A DNA stretch of 63,839 nt from Alectoria sarmentosa (GCA_009733775.1 WOGZ01000204.1:1-63839); one strand, 5' to 3'. Positions 12,240 through 24,614 are shown, numbered from the stretch's first letter. The notes: generated by a model not told the origin, from the letters alone. Translations and numbers: made by a program.

Positions 12240-13634
12240 ATGGGGCAATCTAACGAAGCACCTCAGCAGCACAAACAGCCGTCCCGCAAAGGCAAGAAGG
12301 CATGGAGAAAGAATGTCGATGTGACGGATATACAAGTGGGGCTCGATGAGGCACGAGAGGAAGTGATCAACGGGTTGGTACCCTCAATCGTACATACATC
12401 TGGGTACCGAGCCAGACTTAATACCATCACAGTGGTATCATTGCCGAAAAGCCTTCTGATTCTCTCTTTACCCTCGACACCAAAGGCTCGGAAGCCATAC
12501 AAAAATCTTACAACAAAACCCACAAGACCCTCAAAGCGGACCAGATCCTTGCTCAACGCTCTGCTGTTCCATCCATAGATTGCCGAAAACGTTCCGAAGT
12601 ATTTGATGGAGTGTTTGAGCCCAGCAGCAAGAGGAGGAAAAATGGTGTTAGTCTTAAAGAGTACGAGCGACTTCGAGAGGTCGCATATGGGAGCCAGACT
12701 GTCAAAAACATCATCAGTACGGATGGTACCCCTGATCATGATCCATGGGCTGTGAAGCAATCGGAGGAGGAAGAAAAACATCCCAAACTTTCGTACCTTG
12801 AGAAGACAAAGCCCATCAGGGCCCCAGCTACATTGAAGGAAGCACCCGTCTCTTTGATAGCAGGATCACGTGATGTTCCTGCGGTAGCTGCGCCACTCTC
12901 GGGAACAAGTTACAATCCAATCTTCCAAGAGTGGGATGCTCTGCTCAGAGCCGAGGGTCAGAAAGAGGTTGAAGCCGAGAAGAAGCGTCGCAGAGAAGCA
13001 GAGCTTGAGCAAGAGAGACTGGACCGCATAGCTGCGGCTGCAAACGAGCGAGATACTGATATACAGACTGAAGATGAGTCGGCATGGGAAGGATTTGAGA
13101 GCGATTATGAAGGTGCAGAGTGGCTGAAAAAGCGTAGGCCAGAGAGGAAGACGCCGGCTGAAAGGAATAAAGTGAGAAGGAAGAAAGAGGCGGAGAGGAG
13201 GGAGAAGTGGGAGAAGAAAATGAAGGAGACGGAGAAGCAGCAGAGGCAGATTGGGGAAATTGCCAGGCAGATGAAGAACGAAGCGAAGGCTAGAGCATTG
13301 GTTAAGGCCAAGCTTGAGAAGCCTGAGGTGGATGAGCGGGTGCTAAGACGGAGGAGATTTGGAAAGGATGTGTAAGTTAGCTTGGATGGTTTACCAAGCA
13401 ATTGCTGACAATTTGAACAGGCTTTCAGAAGCTCCATTGGAGCTGGTCTTACCGGAGGAGCTGCGAGATTCTCTGCGACTGCTGAAGCCAGAGGGTAATC
13501 TACTCAACGACCGATTTCGAAACATTCTAGTCCGCGGTAAGATGGAGACAAGAAAGCCAATTCAACAGCCGAAGAAGAAGCGTGTGTCGTACACTGAGAA
13601 GTGGTCATATAAAGATTGGGATCTAGCTACATGA
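12240..13634 (+). CDS. NOP53: Ribosome biogenesis protein Nop53
   Basis: Nucleolar factor for 60S subunit maturation; in yeast Nop53 recruits the exosome-associated helicase Mtr4 for 5.8S/ITS2 processing (family knowledge). Three exons are inferred: 12,240-12,373, 12,433-13,371 and 13,421-13,634 (introns 59 and 49 bp), giving 428 residues. The N-terminus carries QPSRKGKKAWRKNVDVTD, typical of the family. The join at Gly-Gly (residues 44-46) leads into IIAEKPSDSLFTLDTKG. A Lys/Arg/Glu-rich coiled-coil stretch fills the second half, and the C-terminus has ELVLPEELRDSLRLLKPEGN and ends in TEKWSYKDWDLAT, all family hallmarks. The ATG at 12,240 was chosen because it gives a start close to the conserved basic motif. 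It is the first gene outside the AT block. Confidence 0.92.
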
Positions 13635-14361
13635 CTTGCATTTGTCATGCCATGTCCACGAAGCAGCTCAAGAGTTCTGAAGCCGTGGGCACACTAAAGA
13701 TACATTTAGCAGGGTTTCATATCAATTCAACAACCGCCCCTCAAGTCGGCTGTTAGGCTTCCCAAATGGGATTTTCTTCGCCATAAAAGAGAAAGAGTGG
13801 ATTTGATTTTGGGAGAAAGGCCTTCTGTGATTGTCTGGGTAGGGACCACTTTGGTTGCTGAAAGTGCGAAAAGTTTGTGATGAGGTCTCAAATGGTGAAG
13901 TGTACTGAGGGTACTGAGTCAATGGGTTTATCGACCTTATTCTTTATAGGAGCTTGTGCTCATTTTTGGTGCTAAAATTCCATAAGACCCCCGGCCGTAT
14001 AGTCACTATTGCTCAGTGCTCTGGTGATACTGTTTGTGGTGCATTAATTTCATGGTCTTGGACCCCGAAAATACATAGCTATTGATCTCTGGATCATGAA
14101 ACTCTGATGTTGACAATGTACCACACATAAATCAGAACCATTATAAACCCTGAAGCCGACTGAAGCCCTTTATTGTAAGTTTAGCTGTCCATTTCGTGCC
14201 AAGACTCCTGTAGACGCTAATTCTTAGCCAACATCCGACCTAAGAACATCTTGTGTTCGAGTCACTTCAGACATCAACACAACGAAGGCGAGCTATTACC
14301 ATATTTTCGGTGCTCATCCAGCCTCATTTGACTACCCTGCCGACACCGAATCTCACTACGT
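13635..14361. other. Intergenic region NOP53 to next gene
   Basis: This 727-bp tandem intergenic region must contain the NOP53 3' end and the promoter and 5' leader of the next gene. I see no RNA gene, repeat or further supported open frame. Confidence 0.6.
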
Positions 14362-17300
14362 ATGTCATCTATCGACCATGTACCCGAGCAGGAAACAGCC
14401 GACGCACCGGCGGAGCAGATAGCAATCGATGGCAGTATTGGCTCAGATACCGACACAGGCGGACCTCTTCAGTCAGAAGACGCAAGCAAGGATGAATCAG
14501 ATACTAAGCACCATGCTCGATCCAACTCCGTCAAAAAGCCTGCAACATTCAAGGCAGTATCAGTTACGAAGAACTTCCTCGCAAAAGCGGGCACGCCGAC
14601 CGCGTCAGCTGTCAAAATTAACGGCGAGAATGGTAACGCAATCCTCTACAGATCTGGAGGACAAAAGCTGACAGTTAAGCTACAACTCCAGCGACGGCTG
14701 GCAATACCCTTCCCCCAGCGCCCCGACCCCGGCTCGTTGCCAAGACCGCAAGTGGAAACAAGGTATCAGCACCCAAATCTTCGCATTTCGGAATCAAACA
14801 CGGAGCATCTGGTCCAGACCCAATGCAAGTATGGAACAGGAACAGAGGTAAGATGTACCGTGAACAGCTAGCCGATTTGCCGGTGCTCATACGACTTCTA
14901 GCTGCCCCCCAACCCGCACAAAAGCATTTTACGGACGAGGAGCTCAAACAGCAGTATGGCATACATCTTGCTACTCGACTGCAGGCGGATGTGGACGGTA
15001 AAGAGTCTAAATGGGCGGACATCGATGACGATGAAGACGATTGGGCGCCGGAGACGATTGAATGGAACGATGGCACAAAGATAACACTATCACAGAATGA
15101 CTCCGCTGCCATCCTTGCAGAGGAACAAGCGGCAGCTTTGGTGGCAAAGGAGCGGCAAGCCGAAGAAAACAGGTCTAAGATGTCTGCACAGCAGAAGCCC
15201 CCGACTACCGTTGGGCCAAACGCGACCGTATTGAAGCCTCGTTCTGCTGCGCAACCTAAGTCTGGGGGACTGGTCTTGAAAACACCTTCAGACAAGCCAA
15301 CACTTGTCGCGAAGCCTGCTGCACCAGCGCCTGTCAGGTCTCCATGGGCACTGTTGCCCCCCGTTGAAAAGGTTCCTCCTGTTGACATTACCCCTCCAAG
15401 CCTTTCCTCTACATCTCGACCGCTACAGAGTGATCCTTATGGAAACAACATCATGCCAGCTCCACCACCACAGGTTGCCATGGAAATTGCTGCAGATGAT
15501 TTTACTCGCACAAAACGGGACACTCAAAACGGGAATCTCGGACAACTTTACAATGCGCAATCGGGCCAGTATGAGCCAGCCAATACTGGTCGCCGAGGGT
15601 CTGTTCGGAAGGATCAGAACTTCAGGCCACCATCTCTACTTCAGAGAGGCTCAACGCATGACCAGCATGGGCCTGCAGAACCGTCCGCTGCTTTTCAGAC
15701 GCATCGCTCTGGAAGTCAGCAGGATGCGCCCTCTTGGACTCGGCGAGGTTCTTCCACTGTGAGCGGAGATAGTGGACCTCAAGGTCGCAGAACATCAATG
15801 AATAAGGGAACAGACCTACAAAGGATACCCCACGATCTGCTTCAGCAGCGCCGAGAGTCGCAGCCCTTGCAATCCCCATCGACTCCCGGCTTTGGGCCAA
15901 ATCAAGTTTCACAGCGTGGATCCTCTCCAGCTCAGCAAACACCCCACTCAGCCGTGCAATCTCCCGCGATGCAGTACTCTCAACTGTCACAAGAGCCTAG
16001 CTCTGCTACAGCATCACCATACCAAAATAGGAACCTTGCATCTGAATCTACTGTTCCTAACACACGTGACGATGTGGCCGCTCAGAAGCAGCTTATGAAA
16101 GAAAAGCGAGAGTTGGCCATAAAACGCAAGAAGGAGGAAGAGGAGCGAGAAGAAGCAGCAAAGAAAGAAAGGATTCGATTGAAGATGGAGAAGCTGGGTA
16201 TGCCTCCTTTGGAGGAGAAAAAGGACCTGGAGAAGGAGAATATCGAAAAGGGAGGTGCAGAATCGGTCAAGGCTGGGCAGAAGGAAACCGAGAAGCTGGA
16301 GGCCACCTCAGATGTTCGCCAAACTCCTTTGCAGCTGCAAGAACCCCCCCCGTCTATGCCGCTGTCGCCACCGAAACCGCCAATGCCTGATGCGTCAGGA
16401 ACGCCTCAGCAGTATGGATTGATCAGAGTGCACGGTACTCCTTCAAACAACACACCACAACCTGGTACTGAACGTTTAGTCGTAGAGAAGACTAGGGCTC
16501 AGGCTCCAAGTCAGCTGATCTCACCGTCGAGTCTAGAACCCAAAGCTGAACGAAACGAACAATTACCATCGCCGATGGTTAATGGGGTGCAAAAGCAGAC
16601 GGCTCCTCTCTCTCAAAAGTCTCCTCCTGATGTTCAGCATCTGGTTCGAGAGCAAAGACAACCACCCTGGAATAACGGTTCACGAGACAACAGTGGCTAT
16701 CCAAGCTGGAATGGACAAAATGCTGGCATGGCACGAGAACAATCTGTGTCGAATAGCGTATGGGGTCCGCCGACTCAACACAGGACCCTAGGCAATGGCA
16801 CGTTTGACAGAAGCGTACAGAGGCCGCAGTCAAGACAGCAAGAGCAGTTTTCATCGCCTGCTCTTGCACCGATAGGTCCTCCAAGGCACCTACAGCGACT
16901 GCGCGAGGTTCCACACGCTCGGGCCAATGACATTAGCCCAACACGGATGGTTGAGGACTTCCAAACTATTCCCACATTCCCTCCTTCCGAAGCTCCCGCA
17001 CCTCCGATGAGGCCCGAGATCACCAGCCGACCGACAGATGGGGACCAACAGATCTCGCCACCGCAGATTGCTGCAGGGGCAGAACAAAGGTCTCACATTG
17101 GCAATACCGAAGGATCCTCAAGCCGTCCACAACAGCAAAAATCAACCTTGGCTGCCTGGGGTAATTTTCACGTTGCAGATGCGGAAAAGAATCGTCAACT
17201 TGCGCAGCAGCACGCGGCTAGACTTGCGGATGAAGCACGAACGGGTGTACGTCACGAACCTTCGCTACCAATTATGAACGAGACTTGGCGACAGGTCAAA

Positions 17301-18485
17301 GTCGATGAACAGGGTGGGCAGCGGCAAATCATCGGTGTTTCAAGAGGCCAAAATACCCACGGTCAGAATGTTGCTCCGCAGATTAATGGAGACGTTCGCA
17401 ATTCCTCGTTCACCAACACGGTGGGCATCGCTCCAGCTGTGGCGGCCGGTGTTGGTCGTGGATCGCGTTTCTTTCCTAGTGCAGGAAGAGGCCTTCAACC
17501 GCAATTTCAAGGTGTTCCACCTTTCATGCCAGGCTATGTTCGGTCTCCGTCGCCTCCTCCACCGGATAATGACATTCATCCAGTCTTCACAGGTGACCGA
17601 GGACGTCCTCTGGTCAATCTCCCCTTCATGAAGGAAAAGCCGAAGGTAAGGCTACCCCCCTCCTTCGCGACCCCGGCGCAGTCTCCAAAAATGGCAGATG
17701 TACAAGTAACGCCCTTGCGCGCGGCATCGCAACCATTGGTCAATAATCCCTCCTGGCAGGATAGGTTCAATGGGTTGCTGGGTGTCAAGAAGACTTCACC
17801 AGAGAAGAAGTTTGCCCATGTGGCCGAATTCTCTGCTACGAAAGTCCCATTGGACTCGCCGGAAGTCCAGGTCTCCGCATCAGTCTCACTTCCTCCCAAA
17901 AGTGGCGAGGCAACCAGCCGGGCACTTGAAGTATCTTCTAAAGCCACAGAAGACGAAGAAGCTCTTTTCGAAAACCGTGAATTCGGATCGCTCCCAGCTG
18001 TACTGATCCCGAGCAAAGCACCAGAGATTGGGTGGTCGCCTGCCAAGTCTATGAGAAGAGGTCAGTACAAACAGTCGAGATTCAGCAGGGAAGTCGAGGC
18101 TACCAGCAAAGAGCCCTTCGTGATAGGGAAGGAGCTTACAACCCATGGAGCTTCTGGCATACTTGTCAAATTGGTTGGAATGGCTGTCTCGAAATCAATG
18201 CCCTGGCCTCGCTCAAATACGCAGGATCCAGGCCAAGGAGTGCAACGCCCACGGAACGCGTCCGGGAATATGAAGCCGGGTAAACCATACAAGCCTCGAG
18301 ATAATTTAGGGAGCTACGGCCATAACCCAGGTCACAATCCAAGTCACAATCCAAGTCACAATCCAAAGAATTCCAACGGCGGGCCTCAGAGGAACGTCGC
18401 GCCAGGTGGCCCAAATCCACAGACACGACAGCCTAACAAGAATCATTCCGCTTGGGGCGCGCGTTCCACAAACGCGGTCCACTAA
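14362..18485 (+). CDS. Large disordered conserved fungal protein, function unknown
   Basis: Inferred exons 14,362-14,632, 14,692-14,847 and 14,902-18,485 (introns 59 and 54 bp, branch CTGAC in the first) give 1,336 residues. The N-terminal third holds the only compact-looking part: FKAVSVTKNFLAKAG, a VAKTASG stretch, VWNRNR, then FTDEELKQQYGIHLATRLQ and WADIDDDEDDWAPETIEW. The middle is rich in Pro, Gln and Ser. One charged helix (about DVAAQKQLMKEKRELAIKRK through KMEKLGMPP) looks like a coiled coil. The C-terminus is Asn/Gly/His-rich with tandem HNPS repeats. I recognise the conserved N-terminal module as occurring in other ascomycetes but cannot assign a function; an RNA-related scaffold would be a guess from composition only. 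Confidence 0.8.
18319..18366 (+). repeat. In-frame 12-bp coding repeat
   Basis: Three exact copies of gtcacaatccaa (18,331-18,366), preceded by one diverged copy, encode a Gly/Ser-His-Asn-Pro series near the C-terminus of the disordered protein. The unit length is a multiple of three, so copy-number change would keep the frame. Confidence 0.8.
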
Positions 18486-18900
18486 TAGCCTCGACTGTTT
18501 ATTCCGATATGGTATGAAAAGACTTCATCCCTTGAACTCTTTTGAGGCCATCCTCGAACGGCTAGTGTCGGTCACTGAGAGCCGACGGAGGCCATCATCC
18601 CTCACTCTCAAATCATTTCTTTCGCCTTTCATCACACGAGGCTCTCACGAGGGCACGTCAGCCAGGGGTTCAGCGTTGTTTGGCCTTCGCCACAGGCGAA
18701 GGCGCTTGCTCGTCGGCTGAGATTATTCGCTTCCAAGGTACTACTCTCATGTATTTTCCCGAAGTATAAGGGCAAATAACGGGTTAGTCGGATACAGCAT
18801 TTGTAATTGCAGAAGATGCATGGGAACTAGAGTCTCAAAAACAACTATACATGTGCACAAATGGGTCGGATGTTGGATTAACAAAGCGCGTAACTCCTGC

Positions 18901-18949
18901 TTCTTTTCTTTTCTTTTCTTTTCTTTTCTTTTCTTTTCTTTTCTTTTCT
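18901..18949. repeat. (TTTTC)n microsatellite
   Basis: About ten uninterrupted TTTTC units. Short frames reading Phe-Leu or Lys-Glu repeats through it on both strands are artefacts of the repeat. Confidence 0.95.
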
Positions 18950-19298
18950 CTACTTTACCTCTGGTCAGTCCCGCCTTTGTCATTTTCTGCGCCTTTCCTC
19001 TGCTTGTCCCCCTGCTTTTGCCTGTGCAGAAAGTCGGCCATCTGCAACTCATAGCCCTTAATGACCCTGGCTTTGTCCCACATCTTCCTTGAAGCCTCAT
19101 CCTCCTCCTCCCATCCATCTGAACCATTCCACCCACCACCGTCCCCACCCAGCCCGCTCCATTTACGAGAAGCAAACAACATGACTACCTTACCTTGTCA
19201 ACTATCAACCATTTGGGCAGTGCGCGACTGGAGACCAACAAGTCGTAGGACTTGCCAAAGCTTTATAAGGCTGGATATTATTGTAATGAGACCCCTCG

Positions 19299-19435
19299 GA
19301 TGTTTGCTGGTGGTTTTAATGGTATTGAGGTTTGATTCCTAATGGCGCTAGTACAATGCTATAGCTGTTTTCTATTTTCTGGCAGCGCCATTAGGAATCG
19401 AACCTCAATACCATTGAATACCACCAGCAAACATC
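19299..19435. repeat. Long inverted repeat (MITE-like or tRNA-derived hairpin)
   Basis: Left arm 19,299-19,349 and right arm 19,384-19,435 are near-perfect reverse complements (51 and 52 bp) around a 34-bp spacer. They differ by one C/T transition and a small change near the middle. The reverse complement of the right arm contains ggttcgattcc, an exact match to the RNA polymerase III B-box consensus, and a loose A-box-like stretch upstream at too short a spacing for a tRNA. No transposase is nearby. It could be a small non-autonomous element or a tRNA-derived repeat inserted head-to-head. Confidence 0.75.
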
Positions 19436-19680
19436 GGACAGTCGTAATTTAATACTCTAATGGCTGGAAAGCGCCTTGTAGGGCTTATCGATAAGGCCGA
19501 ATCAATCCACCAAGAAACTAGAAACAGGAAACTCGGACCTCTCTGATGCTCGACACTTTTGATTTGCACAAGCATTTCATCTACCGAGCAGATCAATGGT
19601 TTATCAATACTCTCACTTCTACTCTGGCATCACATAGACCGTCCTCCTTCAATGCTTCAAAGGGAAAGAAGATTACCACC

Positions 19681-21964
19681 ATGTCGAAGCCTATCAGACA
19701 GAAGGCGCCCAAGAGCTCTGGGGCCATAGCAGACGACCATATCTGTAAATGCAAACCCCTCTATATAAGGAAATCCCTGCTGACATTCTGTTTCAGCCGA
19801 TCCCCGATTTACAAATATCCAGACAGATGCCCGTTTTCGCTTGCCTTCAAGGAAGAGTACCCACGTTCAAATCGACAAGCGCTTCGCGCATGTGTTGCGT
19901 GATGAGAACTTTGCAATCAGAGCTAAGGTTGATAGATATGGGAGGAAGCTACCAAAGGATGCGGGTAGGAAAGAGCTAGAGAGGTACTATAGAATTGAGG
20001 ACGAGGATAACAAGGGTGCTGATGGTAAGGGGGACGAGGACGAGGATGAGGATCAGGATGAGGAAATCCGACAAGAATTGGAGAAAATCAAAACAGGAGA
20101 TGACTACCTCTCTTCATCCTCGGATGATAGCTCGTCCGATGACGACGAGCTAGATGAGGCGGAGGAACACGAGGTGTTTGGACTTCTGAACGAGAATGAG
20201 GGCGAAGACAGCATACCGAAGGGAGAGATCTCGTCACGCCTAGCGGCGGTCAATCTGGATTGGGACAATATACGGGCGGCCGATCTGATGGCTGTTTTCT
20301 CAAGTTTCGTGCCCAGTAGCGGACGAATTCTAAACGTTTCTATATATCCAAGCGAGTTTGGCAGGGAGCGTATGGATAGAGAGGACATGGAAGGCCCGCC
20401 ACAAGAGATCTTTGGTCAAAGTAGATCGCGCGACTCACAAGATGACCAATTATCCAGCTTTGAAGAGGGAGACCAAGAAGAGGAAGACGAGGATGATGAG
20501 GCAGAGAACGAGAGAATCAAGAAGTCCTTACTGAAGGAGGATCAGGGTTTGGAGTTCAACTCTGCGAAACTACGCCGTTATCAAATCGAACGATTGCGGT
20601 ATTACTATGCAGTACTTAATTGCTCTTCTATTTCCGTCGCCGAGGCCATCTACAACGCCGTTGATCGCACTCAATATCTCGCAACAGCCAATGTGTTTGA
20701 CCTACGATACATACCTGATGAGACGGATTTCGTGGATGACAAGCCACGAGATGAGTGTGAGAGGATTCCTGATGGTTACATGCCCAACGAATTTGTGACG
20801 GACGTCCTGCAGCACAGTAAAGTCAGACTCACATGGGACGCGGACGATGGGACCAGAAAAGAAACACAAAAGAGGGCATTTTCTGGCCGCCGAGCCGATA
20901 TCGACGAGAACGATCTCAAGGCGTACCTTGGCAGCGACAGCTCTGAAGATGAAGCACTTGAGCCCCTCATCATAGATTCTACCTCTGCAATTGCGGTCAA
21001 TGGCGACGATACGGACTCCAAAAATCAAAAGGGCCCTACCATATCCAAGAAAGATCCGGAGCGTCGAAAGATGCGTGCACTTCTCGGCCTCCAACCAGAA
21101 CCGTTATCATCGAAAAGGTCGAAGGCAGAGAAGAATGCACCTGTAGGGGACATGCAGATTACATTTTCGTCAGGACTATCATCAGAATCGAACAAGGGTT
21201 CTGTTTTTGAGAACGAGCCAGAACGAGACGAGACTACAGTGGAGAGATATGTCCGCAAGGAGAGGGAGCGAAAAGCGCGACGGAAAGAGAAGTCCAAGCA
21301 CAAGGCTGACGATGCAACAGCGGATCAGGTAGAAGAAATCAAGACATCCGGCCACCAGGCAAATGCAGAAGATTCAACGATCCAAGATCTCGGATTCTCC
21401 GATCCCTTCTTCACCGTTCCCTCCAACGACAAAGCCACGACCACCGCCCAACGCAGAGCCGAGAAGCGTCAGAGGCGCGAACAAGGAGCTGCCGACGAAG
21501 CAGCCTCCGCAACCAAACGCGCTGAGCTTGAGCTCTTGATGATGGATGATCAGATACATGCTCAGGGCATAAATCACTTTAATATCAATGAAATTGCAAA
21601 AGCAGAGAAAGCGTCGAAGAAGAGAAAATCGAAGAAACGGCTGAGCGAGAGGGAGAAAGAGGCGCTGGCGATGAAGGAAAAGGACCCCTTCGAAATGGAT
21701 GTTGGGGATGAGAGGTTCAACGATGTATTTCGGCGGAGTGATTTTGCGATTGATCCGAGCCATCCAAGGTTCAAGGGGACGGAGGGGATGAAGCAGTTGC
21801 TGGAGGAGGGGAGGAAGAAAAGGAAAGTAGGGGTTGTGGAGGACGAGGGGGAGAAGAGGCGGGGGAAGGAGGCGAGGAGGAAGGAGGTAAATGGTGGAGA
21901 GATGGATGATGGAGAGATACAGAGGTTGGTCAAAAGGGTGAAAACAAAGACAAAGCGCCAGTGA
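19681..21964 (+). CDS. ESF1: Pre-rRNA processing protein Esf1
   Basis: Nucleolar protein needed for early pre-rRNA cleavages and 18S rRNA production in yeast. Two exons, 19,681-19,744 and 19,797-21,964, are joined across a 52-bp intron with a CTGAC branch and TTTCAG acceptor, giving 743 residues. The join yields DPRFTNIQTDARFRLPSRK followed by VQIDKRF and KVDRYGRKL, the conserved Esf1 opening. Acidic and Ser-rich blocks follow. The C-terminus has the NUC153-type motif DERFNDVFRRSDFAIDPSHP and a basic tail with KKRK clusters. It converges on ESA1 with 156 bp between stop codons. Confidence 0.93.
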
Positions 21965-22120
21965 TACGTAGCTGCGAAGAACTCGGCTACATCTCCAACC
22001 ATGCTCCATGTGACCATGGCTTTTTACAGTGATGAAAGATGTTGCTTCGATATCCAAGACTCCACCCTAGAGTATTGCTCACAATTCGCAAGAACAGGAT
22101 GGGTTACCGTCCCTCTAACC

Positions 22121-24228
22121 TCACCAATTCCACGTCCTTGAACTGGCCGTGAACACGGGCGGTTTCCACATGAGCCTGTCCGGCTCAATCCTCCTTTTCG
22201 CAATCCCCTTGGCTTTCTCCTTGGCCTTGGCCTTTTCTTTGGCCTCCAACACGGCCTCCGTGAGCACAATGACATGCTGGCCCTTGCTGTACCTCAGCAT
22301 ATTCAGGTTTTGCAGCGTGTGCAGCACGTCGTTGGTCGTCATGGCGCTAAGTGCGCCTATCTCTTCTACCGAGACCTCACCGCTGCCTCTGCCGTCTCTG
22401 CTGTTCTTTTCATGTTCGACGAGTACGTCTATGACGGTTTCGGCCCAGTAGGCGCGGTAGCCTAGGAGACCGAGATCCGAGAGCGGTTTCTCGGGCGATC
22501 CCAGCTTGGCTTCGCGTTTGGAAAGCTCGTAGCTGAATGCTATCAAAAGTTTCCCAAAGCCCTTTCTTTGGTATTGAGGGAGCGTGAGGATACAGGCGAC
22601 ATTGTAGCCCTCTGCTGATTCTTTTTCTTTGCTGAAATATCCAACTAGATGGCACCCGTGTGAATCGCGAGTTGTCATGCAGTAGAACAAGAAAGGATCG
22701 ACATCGTAGTACAGTGTTTTGTGGTCTAGGAAGAGTTTACTCAGTAGGCAGAGGTTACGACACCACCGACGTTGCCGGCGACCATCAATTTCGAAGAAAG
22801 ACACCGAGGAGTCGCGATATATTTCGTTACCTGGAGGATGGAGAAGGTTGCATTTTGCACGATGCCGAGTGAACGTCTGAAGAGAGGCGAAATAGCTGAG
22901 GCAGAATTCGCAGATATGGATGGTGTCTGCGGCGGTGAAGTTGGAAGGATAGGGCGAGAAATACCAAGGCTCCATTTCGAAAGCACCCATTTGAATGCGG
23001 TCAAGATTTCGCACTCGGGAGATTTCGGTCTGGTTCTGGGTCATGCTGCCACCGGTGCGAAGCTTCTCGATTTCTTCTTCACGTGAGTAGGGAGCATTAT
23101 GCTGTGGGTTCGAAGCTTTGGCGGCAGCAGCAGCATCTTGAATGTCGACAAGATCGAGCTCGGAGTCCTCGCCTTTAGGGGTACCAGAAATGATTTCGGG
23201 AGCGATGACGGAGATGGAGTTGTCACTGCCGGGGCGGTTTTCCTTGCCTCCTACCAAGGAAGGACGCACTGCTTTAGATGCATTGCCGGAGGTGGTAGTT
23301 AGTTCTGGAGTCTCAGAACTCTTGCGGCTTGTGGCTGCTGTGGTGGACGTTCGCGGTCGTTTCTGGCCCACGGTGGATTTGGGCAACGTAGCGGATTTCG
23401 GAGCTGGAGCGGTGGACTTTTGGGATTTCCTGGTGGGAGCTTCGGGTTGTGGCCACTCGACTTCTTGTGAGAGGTCGAGGCGAGATGCCGGTACCCATTC
23501 TGAGGATTGTCAGTGAATAGATGATTATCGATGAAGGCTCATCAACATACCATCGAGACGTTTGTTGAAATCTTCGTAGTGGACGCTAGATTCAGAGAGG
23601 TCAATAGGGCGTTGAAATTCCAGGATCAGATACGACGTACTAGAAGGTAGGTTCTCCTTTCTTGCTTTCTTTGATAGACAAGATCTCGGCTTTTCTTCTC
23701 TCACCGTCCTATGATGCAAGTTGGCAATGTCAGCTGCTTTTGATGTTGTCTCTTGATATGAGGAGAAGGAGGTCTCGCGAAGGAAAGGTGAAATGCAAGA
23801 AGGGGCCTGGAAATTGTGTACCATGGCGAAGGACGATTCCAAACAAAGGGGCCCCCATGATTAGATGTCTTTGGTCAAATTGTTTCCAGAATGGGAGGGA
23901 TGATGAGCATGTGCATGGACAGATGGGCTTCAAAAAAGTAGTCGATGAGCAGAATACCAGGCCAAGCGTCGTGTCGCAAATGGAAATTCGACCTACTTTT
24001 TCCACGAACGCCTTGACTCCGATCCTAGAAGATGATAATTAAAACATGTTAGCTGTTCATGTTCATGTTCATGTTCATGTTCATAATTATCTTCATATCG
24101 TTTTCGTATTGTCACATCCCATGAAATGAAGCATCTTCAGCATACCTTAACGTGTTGATCGTCGCCATGCCCTTTTCTACCGTATCTGGTGTGCTGATTC
24201 GCTCTTGCGACCCATCTCTGGGCGCCAT
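22121..24228 (-). CDS. ESA1: MYST histone acetyltransferase Esa1 (NuA4 catalytic subunit)
   Basis: Acetylates histones H4 and H2A as the catalytic subunit of NuA4. Five exons on the reverse strand (24,146-24,228; 23,997-24,024; 23,641-23,708; 23,551-23,585; 22,121-23,499) give 530 residues. The four short first exons build the start and the Tudor-knot/chromo barrel (VKAFVEKDGERRKAEILSIK, then YVHYEDFNKRLDEWVPASRL, about residues 30-80). The MYST domain has a C2HC zinc finger (Cys267-Cys287 in CEFC..H..C), the autoacetylated-type Lys331 (DHKTLYY), catalytic Cys373 (NVACILTLP), an acetyl-CoA loop QRKGFGKL (381-388) and Glu407 in GSPEKPLSDLG. Intron 2 (288 bp) is long for this locus; intron 1 holds a (GTTCAT)5 repeat. 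Confidence 0.95.
24055..24084. repeat. (GTTCAT)5 repeat in ESA1 intron 1
   Basis: Five perfect hexamers lie inside the 121-bp first intron of ESA1 (24,025-24,145). They do not overlap either splice site. Confidence 0.9.
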
Positions 24229-24614
24229 CTTTGTCGCACGAGTCTTGCCTACAGTTGGCCTCAATCTAATGATGAAAAAGATGAAATTCGAGTTTTGTGG
24301 ATGATTCCTGCTTATCAAGGTGTTGTTGAGCTTCGTGCGACATTTTTTGCGAGGTTGATAGGGCTGAGGCAATCAAGTGGTCTCTAGCCTTCAAATTGCC
24401 ACCGAGACTGATATTCTACTGACTTTTGCACTTTGTCTACAAAGACCAGCTCCGTAACAGCGCTCTTTGCGCCTTTCATTTCGACTAGGCGCCGCGCATC
24501 AGACTCCTCTTATGCAATCTACACCATGCATAATTTCCATGACGTCGTAGCCTCATGATACATAGCCCTTGCACTTCCGGAACTCCTCGCTCAACCAAAC
24601 CATGGCAAACGCTT
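24229..24614. other. Intergenic region ESA1 to GID8
   Basis: This 386-bp spacer between two reverse-strand genes holds the ESA1 promoter and the GID8 3' end. No other feature is seen. Confidence 0.6.

Larger units (their letters stand above)
18486..19680. other. Intergenic region with microsatellite and hairpin
   Basis: No gene is supported in these 1,195 bp. The region includes a (TTTTC)n microsatellite and a large inverted repeat (separate entries). The ESF1 leader begins near the end, and the start codon context gattaccaccATG is favourable. Confidence 0.6.

Noticed and set aside
14675..15388. 237-codon reverse open frame opposite the disordered protein
   Set aside because: It is the antisense shadow of a well-supported, spliced forward gene with biased codon composition.
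18747..19175. Open frames through the TTTTC microsatellite
   Set aside because: Lys-Glu or Phe-Leu runs arise from the simple repeat; flanks have no coding signal.
21374..22057. 227-codon reverse open frame opposite the ESF1 3' end
   Set aside because: Antisense shadow of the Lys/Glu-rich ESF1 C-terminus; no domain and implausible composition.
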